The translations under genes and the position numbers were made by a program. A stretch of 6,709 nt of DNA. Source: Spirochaetales bacterium. Its GTDB lineage: Bacteria; Spirochaetota; Spirochaetia; JABMQR01. Below are positions 1 through 4,448 of the stretch, piece by piece. Position 1 is the stretch's first letter; each line of letters opens with the position of its first letter. Where the stretch lies: assembly GCA_023139255.1 (NCBI GenBank), contig JAGLNY010000378.1:1-6709 (forward strand), given 5' to 3'. Below the pieces are notes generated by a model. It was not told the DNA's origin and searched no databases. It saw nothing but the letters and a program-made list of their open reading frames with translations.

Positions 1-872
1 GCCGGGGAAACAACCGGGCAATAAGTATGTCATTCTATAATCATGGCGGAGGATTTACCGGGGACGGCGAAAAAGAGATAATTAAAGCAAAAGTCCGTTT
101 AATAAAGCATAGTAATAAACAGGTTAGTATCCATATTGCCAATGTTGAGATGGGGCAGGGTTTTCAGACTACCTGCTCGAAAGTGGCGGCAAAGGTATTG
201 GGGATTCCTTTACTTGATATAATCTACGAAACTCCAGACACTTCAATTTCAGCAAATTCAGGTCCCACAGTTGCTTCCAGATCAATGATGGTTGTAGGGA
301 AACTGGTGCAGAGAGCTGCAGAAAAACTTCTTGATGATTGGTTATTGGATGGTGAATCAATTGCTGAGGTAGATTATATTCAGCCGGATGGCGTTACATG
401 GGATGGTGCCAATTTTCAGGGTGATGCCTATCCAGCTTACGGCTGGGGAATTTGTGCCGTTGAAGTAGAAGTCGATCCTGTCACAAATGAAGTTGATACA
501 AAGGGTGTATGGACAGTACATGATGTTGGTGTGCCCATTGATGACCTGATAGTGCATGGACAGGTTCATGGCGGGGTAATTCAATCTCTGGGATATGGGA
601 GTTTGGAAAAACTTGTGATAAAAGACGGTGCATTTTACCAGAACACCCTTGCGGACTATATTATCCCTACAACGATGGATTTCCCTGCAATACAAAGTGA
701 TCTTGTTGAAAACCCTTATGAACATGGTCCATTTGGTGCAAAAGGATTAGGGGAATTGGTTTTTGATGGAGCTGCAGCAGCCTATGCAGCAGCAGTCCAG
801 AAAGCTATTGATAAAGACATTTCAAGTATTCCGGTAAATCCGGAGTATATACTTAGTTTAAGGCGGAATTAA
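1..872 (+). CDS. xdhA: Xanthine dehydrogenase-type molybdopterin-binding large subunit, C-terminal part (5' truncated by window edge)
   Basis: This is the C-terminal third or so of a molybdenum-hydroxylase large subunit, which holds the molybdopterin cofactor and oxidises (or, in reverse, reduces) purine-like N-heterocycles. The frame is open from base 3 with no stop. The Met at 27 is internal, because the residues before it already match the family (RGxxxSFYNHGGGFTGDGE region), so the real start lies upstream. Numbering from that Met, MGQG (residues 42-45) is the pterin-contacting motif, SGPTVASRS (78-86) the second Mo-domain loop, and GAKGLGE (237-243) carries the family's catalytic glutamate, E243. 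The stretch GDAYPAYGWG (132-141) and the following VEVDP are typical of bacterial xanthine dehydrogenases. The chain ends normally, and the Fe-S subunit gene starts one base after its stop. Purine as substrate is inferred from the neighbours; aldehyde or nicotinate-type substrates cannot be excluded from this fragment. Confidence 0.9.
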   Translation, partial: RGNNRAISMSFYNHGGGFTGDGEKEIIKAKVRLIKHSNKQVSIHIANVEMGQGFQTTCSKVAAKVLGIPLLDIIYETPDTSISANSGPTVASRSMMVVGKLVQRAAEKLLDDWLLDGESIAEVDYIQPDGVTWDGANFQGDAYPAYGWGICAVEVEVDPVTNEVDTKGVWTVHDVGVPIDDLIVHGQVHGGVIQSLGYGSLEKLVIKDGAFYQNTLADYIIPTTMDFPAIQSDLVENPYEHGPFGAKGLGELVFDGAAAAYAAAVQKAIDKDISSIPVNPEYILSLRRN

Positions 873-873
873 T

Positions 874-1347
874 ATGCGGGATATATCTTTTACGCTGAAT
901 GGCGGGAAAGTAAAAGTGATAACAGACCCTTCTTCCAGACTTCTTGATATTCTGCGGGAGCAGCTTGGCCTTACGGCAGTAAAAGAGGGATGCGGGGAGG
1001 GAGAATGCGGTGCCTGTTCGGTTCTAAAAAATGGGAAGCTGGTAAATTCCTGTCTTGTCCCTATGGGATCAGTACAGGATACAGAAATTAGTACACTGGA
1101 GGGGATCAGGGATACAGATGAAGGAAAATGTATTATAGATTCATTTGCTGAAAGTGGTGCTGTTCAATGCGGGTTTTGTACCCCGGGTATGGTAATGGCT
1201 GCAGCTGCATTGTTGCGTGAAATTCCAAAACCTGACGAAATGCAGATACGAAAAGCCTTATCCGGCAACCTTTGCAGGTGCACCGGTTACAATATGATAA
1301 TAAACGGAATACAGCTGGCAGCAAAAAGGGGTGATGGGATATGGTAA
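874..1347 (+). CDS. xdhC: Xanthine dehydrogenase-type [2Fe-2S] iron-sulfur subunit
   Basis: This small subunit (157 aa, the usual length) relays electrons from the molybdenum site to FAD through two [2Fe-2S] clusters; it should be cytoplasmic. All eight ligands are present. The plant-ferredoxin-like N-terminal domain has C40, C45 and C48 in the GCGEGECGAC motif, plus C60. The helical C-terminal domain has QCGFCTPG (C99, C102) and CRCTGY (C134, C136). The ATG at 874 follows the large-subunit stop by one base and has a moderate ribosome site, AAGGCGG (860-866), 7 nt upstream. The 3' end overlaps the FAD-subunit start by 7 nt. It is the obvious partner of the genes on either side, and it serves as an in-window reference for the degenerate Fe-S domain of the XdhD-type protein further downstream. 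Confidence 0.96.
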   Translation: MRDISFTLNGGKVKVITDPSSRLLDILREQLGLTAVKEGCGEGECGACSVLKNGKLVNSCLVPMGSVQDTEISTLEGIRDTDEGKCIIDSFAESGAVQCGFCTPGMVMAAAALLREIPKPDEMQIRKALSGNLCRCTGYNMIINGIQLAAKRGDGIW

Positions 1348-2195
1348 AAAGTTTTATGCCCCGGACACTGACAGAAGCTGTAAGAATTCGAAAGGAAACT
1401 GGTGCAGTCCCGATTGCCGGCGGGACTGATCTTATGGTGCGGTACAGAAGTATTGCCGGAACCCTTCCTGCCTTTCCCTGGCCCGTGATGTTCATTAGCA
1501 CTATTGATGAGTTGAAAGGAGTATCTCTTGAGCAGGATACTGTTGTTATAAAGGCTGGGACTGAATTATCCGTAGTGAGTGAATCACCATTGATTCATCA
1601 GGTTTTAAGGGATGCAGTCTGTCAGATGGCAGCACCTTCACTGCGGAACATGGGGACCCTTGCGGGAAACATCTGTAACGCATCCCCTGCAGGAGATGCT
1701 GTCTGTGTTTTATATGCACTAAACGCAGAAGTTGAACTGGCAACTGAAAAGAGTATGAGACGTATGCCTCTTTCGGATTTTATTACCGGTCCCGGAGTAA
1801 CAGAACTGAGATCAAATGAGTTGATGACTGCAATCCGTATTCCGGAATTAAAAAGTGCTGTCTCTTTCTATAAAAAGGTCGGTACCAGAAAGGCTAATGC
1901 CCTGAGTAAACTTTCATGTACCGGTTTATTATATACGAAACATAATAAGATTGTTGATATGCGCCTGGCATTAGGGGCGGTAGCCCCTGTGGTTGTCCGT
2001 TCTGTTGAACTGGAAAAATCTGTGTATGGAATGAGCCGTACAGAATTTTCTACTTATGAGAATGAATTGTTTCAGTTATATGAGAAATTGATAGTACCTA
2101 TAGATGATCAGAGATCAACAGCCGAATATCGAAAATCCACAACCTGCAGCCTGATAAAGGAGTTTTTCAGAATTGTTAAGGAGGAATTATCCTAA
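1341..2195 (+). CDS. xdhB: Xanthine dehydrogenase-type FAD-binding subunit
   Basis: This 284-aa FAD subunit of the CoxM/XdhB family passes electrons from the Fe-S subunit to NAD+ or another acceptor. The two flavin-binding signatures of the PCMH/CO-dehydrogenase flavoprotein fold are clear: AGGTDL (26-31) and NMGTLAGNICNASPAGD (103-119). The C-terminal domain ends with the family's DDQRSTAEYRK stretch (255-265), which in relatives precedes the last helix. The start at 1341 overlaps the end of the Fe-S gene (ATGGTAA) and has a purine-rich site, AAGGGGTG (1326-1333), 7 nt upstream, so translation is probably coupled. The stop shares one base with the start of the deaminase gene (TAATG). It completes a three-chain enzyme with the two upstream genes. 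The electron acceptor cannot be read from the sequence. Confidence 0.95.
   Translation: MVKSFMPRTLTEAVRIRKETGAVPIAGGTDLMVRYRSIAGTLPAFPWPVMFISTIDELKGVSLEQDTVVIKAGTELSVVSESPLIHQVLRDAVCQMAAPSLRNMGTLAGNICNASPAGDAVCVLYALNAEVELATEKSMRRMPLSDFITGPGVTELRSNELMTAIRIPELKSAVSFYKKVGTRKANALSKLSCTGLLYTKHNKIVDMRLALGAVAPVVVRSVELEKSVYGMSRTEFSTYENELFQLYEKLIVPIDDQRSTAEYRKSTTCSLIKEFFRIVKEELS
2178..2184 (+). promoter_or_regulatory. Strong ribosome binding site for the deaminase
   Basis: AAGGAGG ends 10 nt before the ATG at 2195 and lies inside the 3' end of the FAD-subunit gene. It fixes the start at 2195, where the upstream stop and this start share a base, and suggests the deaminase is translated strongly in its own right as well as by coupling. 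Confidence 0.75.
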
Positions 2196-3571
2196 TGTCG
2201 AAAATATTACTGAAAAACATATACTGCTTACTGACTTCTGCTGAAAATGAACCGTTAACCGGACAGGATCTTCTCATGGCAGATGGCATAGTAACGGAGA
2301 TTTCTAAAAATATACAAACTCCATTACATGAGGAATGCAGGATTATTGACTGCTCCCATCATGTTGTTATTCCAGGTATGATTAATACACATCACCATTT
2401 TTTCCAGACCCTGACCAGGAACCTGCCTGCTGTACAGAATGCAAAGCTGTTTGACTGGCTGATTTACCTGTATGAAGTGTGGAAATATATTGATGCTGAT
2501 GAGGTATATTATTCTTCTCTTCTTGCTATGGGGGAACTCCTGAAAACAGGATGTACTGCTACAACTGACCATCATTACCTCTACCCGGCAGCATTTTCAG
2601 GAGATATTATGGATTTGCAGTTCCAGGCTGCAGAGATCCTTGGTATGCGTTTCAGTCCAACAAGGGGTTCAATGTCCTTAAGTAAAAAGGACGGCGGTCT
2701 TCCTCCTGATTCAGTTGTTCATTCTGAAAAAGAGATTCTGGATGATAGCTTGAGGGTGATTGAGAAATATCACGATCCATCACCATCAGCGATGAGAAAA
2801 ATAATTCTTGCGCCCTGCAGCCCATTCAGCGTAACAAAAGATCTGATGAAGGAATCAGCAAGGCTGGCCAGGACATATGGAGTTGGCCTTCATACACATC
2901 TAGCCGAAACATTTGATGAAAATGATTTCTGTTTGGAAATGTATGGTAAAAGACCGCTGGCTTTAATGGAAGAGTGTGAATTTATTGGTGAAGATGTCTC
3001 GTATGCTCATGGGATCCATTTCAATGATAGCGAGTTAAAAGTACTTGCCGAAACCGGGACTCAGATAGCTCATTGCCCCTCATCAAATATGCGGCTGGGT
3101 TCAGGGATTTGCAGGGTTCATGAAATGCTTTCAGAGGGTATTACTGTCTCTTTAGCTGTAGATGGTTCAGCATCTAATGATACTTCAGATATGCTGGGTG
3201 AAGCCAGGGCAGCTCTGCTGCTCCAACGAGTACGGTATGGAAGTGGGGCAATAAGTACCGGTGATGTGTTTGGAATGGCAACAATAAACGGGGCAAAAGT
3301 ATTAAAATTCACTAAATCCGGTAAGCTGGAATTGGGCTTTAATGCTGATGCGGCTATTTTTGATGTTAGCGGTTTTGAGTATGCAGGAAGCCATTCAGAC
3401 CCGGTTGCGGCACTTTTGTTTACCGGATTCAATCACGGAACTCAATATACCATTGTTAATGGGCATGTTGTGGTTGACAACGGTCATCTTACCGGTTTTG
3501 ATGAGGTAAAACTTGCCGAAAAAGGAAACCTTGCAGCGGGAAGGCTTCTGAAATTAGCAGGTTTGGCATAA
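2195..3571 (+). CDS. 8-oxoguanine deaminase-family amidohydrolase
   Basis: This 458-aa zinc-type amidohydrolase belongs to the COG0402 branch that includes 8-oxoguanine deaminase, hydroxydechloroatrazine ethylaminohydrolase and TrzN. 8-oxoguanine deaminase hydrolyses 8-oxoguanine to urate and ammonia. Visible active-site elements are the HxH metal pair in NTHHHFFQTLTR (H66, H68), HTHLAE with metal ligand H235 and catalytic E238, the AHGIH histidine H272, IAHCPSSN (H293), and the metal-binding aspartate in VDGSASND (D323). Segments such as TRGSMSLS, GGLPPDSVV, LAPCSPFSVT, SNMRLGSG and GEARAALLLQRVRYG are, as I recall the family, characteristic of 8-oxoguanine deaminases rather than of SsnA, which lacks them. 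Length is normal and no signal peptide is seen. It sits between two molybdenum-hydroxylase modules, which fits a purine substrate. A different oxidised purine or a pterin (isoxanthopterin-type) remains possible. Confidence 0.88.
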   Translation: MSKILLKNIYCLLTSAENEPLTGQDLLMADGIVTEISKNIQTPLHEECRIIDCSHHVVIPGMINTHHHFFQTLTRNLPAVQNAKLFDWLIYLYEVWKYIDADEVYYSSLLAMGELLKTGCTATTDHHYLYPAAFSGDIMDLQFQAAEILGMRFSPTRGSMSLSKKDGGLPPDSVVHSEKEILDDSLRVIEKYHDPSPSAMRKIILAPCSPFSVTKDLMKESARLARTYGVGLHTHLAETFDENDFCLEMYGKRPLALMEECEFIGEDVSYAHGIHFNDSELKVLAETGTQIAHCPSSNMRLGSGICRVHEMLSEGITVSLAVDGSASNDTSDMLGEARAALLLQRVRYGSGAISTGDVFGMATINGAKVLKFTKSGKLELGFNADAAIFDVSGFEYAGSHSDPVAALLFTGFNHGTQYTIVNGHVVVDNGHLTGFDEVKLAEKGNLAAGRLLKLAGLA

Positions 3572-3583
3572 TTCAACCGCATC

Positions 3584-3590
3584 AGGAGGA
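3584..3590 (+). promoter_or_regulatory. Ribosome binding site for ygfM
   Basis: AGGAGGA ends 4 nt before the ATG at 3595, or about 6 nt measured from the AGGAG core. It lies in the 23-nt gap after the deaminase stop, the widest gap between genes in the window. No hairpin or promoter fits in that gap, so transcription most likely continues through. Confidence 0.7.
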
Positions 3591-3594
3591 ATAT

Positions 3595-4437
3595 ATGATT
3601 AATACATTTTATAAAGCATCTGATGTTAAAGAGATTTTAACTTTTCTAACCAGTCATAACGAAAATACAGGGATTCTTGCCGGGGGGACTGATATTAACC
3701 GGCTGAATTCCCAAAGTAGTTACAAATCTGTTATTGATATCAGTGAGGCTGGGTTACAAGAAATAAAACGTACTGAATCCGGAATAGAAATTGGTGCATG
3801 TGTGACATTTCAACAGGCTCTTGAAAGTAAGTTTATTCCGTCATATTTGGGCAAAGCTTTACGGTATGCCGGATCCAGGACTTTAAGGAATATGGCTACT
3901 ATTGGGGGAAATGCAGCTCTGCAGCGAAGTGATTCATACCTCCTGCCGGTACTTATTGCTGCGAAAGCCCGTCTCATAACTACGGATCTATCTGAAGACG
4001 GTACCATAATTGAGGAAAATGTACCAATTCGAGAATATATTGAGCATAGGAATATGTTCCAACATACCCTTATTGTAAGGATTTGTCTAAATAAGCCGGA
4101 ACGATTTGTTGCCTCTGAAAGATTTTGCAAGAGTATTCAGGCTCCACCCTCTATTGTTATTGGGTTTGGGGCGGACTATTCTGAACAAAAGAAAGTATTG
4201 AATAATTTACGAATAGTCATTGGAACAGCTTTCTATGGTATATACAGACTTCAGAAAGTAGAGGAGGCAGTAGCTCATGGAGTAATTCAAACCGCTGAAG
4301 AACTTGAGAAAGCTGTTGTCGGGGAGACAAAAGCGGTAAGTGATTATACCGGGTCAGAGGCGTACAAAAAATATCTTGCAGGAACTGCAGCTGCACACTT
4401 TTTTATAGAGTGTCAAACTGCGGCCGGCAGATTTTAA
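3595..4437 (+). CDS. ygfM: YgfM-type FAD-binding subunit of a molybdenum hydroxylase
   Basis: This second, divergent FAD subunit (280 aa) is probably the partner of the XdhD-type protein encoded just downstream. In selenium-linked clusters this family is annotated as the FAD subunit of a putative selenate reductase / selenium-dependent molybdenum hydroxylase, although selenate reduction has not been well supported. Flavin signatures remain: LAGGTDINR (28-36) and LRNMATIGGNAALQRSD (97-113). The second loop is shorter than in the upstream FAD subunit and lacks its CNASPAGD segment. The C-terminal AYKKYLAGTAAAHFF (256-270) matches the 'VAYKRYITG' region I recall from E. coli YgfM. It starts 23 nt after the deaminase with a good ribosome site and is followed by an 11-nt gap to xdhD. 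Both FAD subunits in the window are intact, so this is not a decayed duplicate. Confidence 0.88.
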   Translation: MINTFYKASDVKEILTFLTSHNENTGILAGGTDINRLNSQSSYKSVIDISEAGLQEIKRTESGIEIGACVTFQQALESKFIPSYLGKALRYAGSRTLRNMATIGGNAALQRSDSYLLPVLIAAKARLITTDLSEDGTIIEENVPIREYIEHRNMFQHTLIVRICLNKPERFVASERFCKSIQAPPSIVIGFGADYSEQKKVLNNLRIVIGTAFYGIYRLQKVEEAVAHGVIQTAEELEKAVVGETKAVSDYTGSEAYKKYLAGTAAAHFFIECQTAAGRF

Positions 4438-4441
4438 GGAG
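4436..4441 (+). promoter_or_regulatory. Ribosome binding site for xdhD
   Basis: AAGGAG overlaps the ygfM stop codon and is separated by 7 nt from the ATG at 4449. It supports this start over later Met codons and implies translation coupled to ygfM. Confidence 0.75.
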
Positions 4442-4448
4442 AAATCAG

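Noticed and set aside
27..29. ATG at 27 as the real start of the first gene
   Set aside because: The frame is open upstream to the window edge, the residues before this Met fit the family, and no ribosome site precedes it; the protein would lack its hammerhead and first Mo domain.
1133..1501. Antisense open frame of about 120 codons, and similar minus-strand frames at 169-360, 357-725, 1546-1743, 2324-2575, 3118-3432 and 3810-4130
   Set aside because: All lie fully opposite genes with clear family motifs, lack convincing ribosome sites and show low-complexity shadow-like protein sequence.
2195..3571. Labelling the amidohydrolase ssnA from its neighbourhood
   Set aside because: Its motifs match the 8-oxoguanine deaminase branch; remembered SsnA motifs (SHNHFYSGLSRG, SNMNNHVGY) are absent.
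3572..3594. Possible internal terminator or promoter between the deaminase and ygfM
   Set aside because: The gap is only 23 nt, has no inverted repeat or T-run, and is mostly occupied by the ribosome site.
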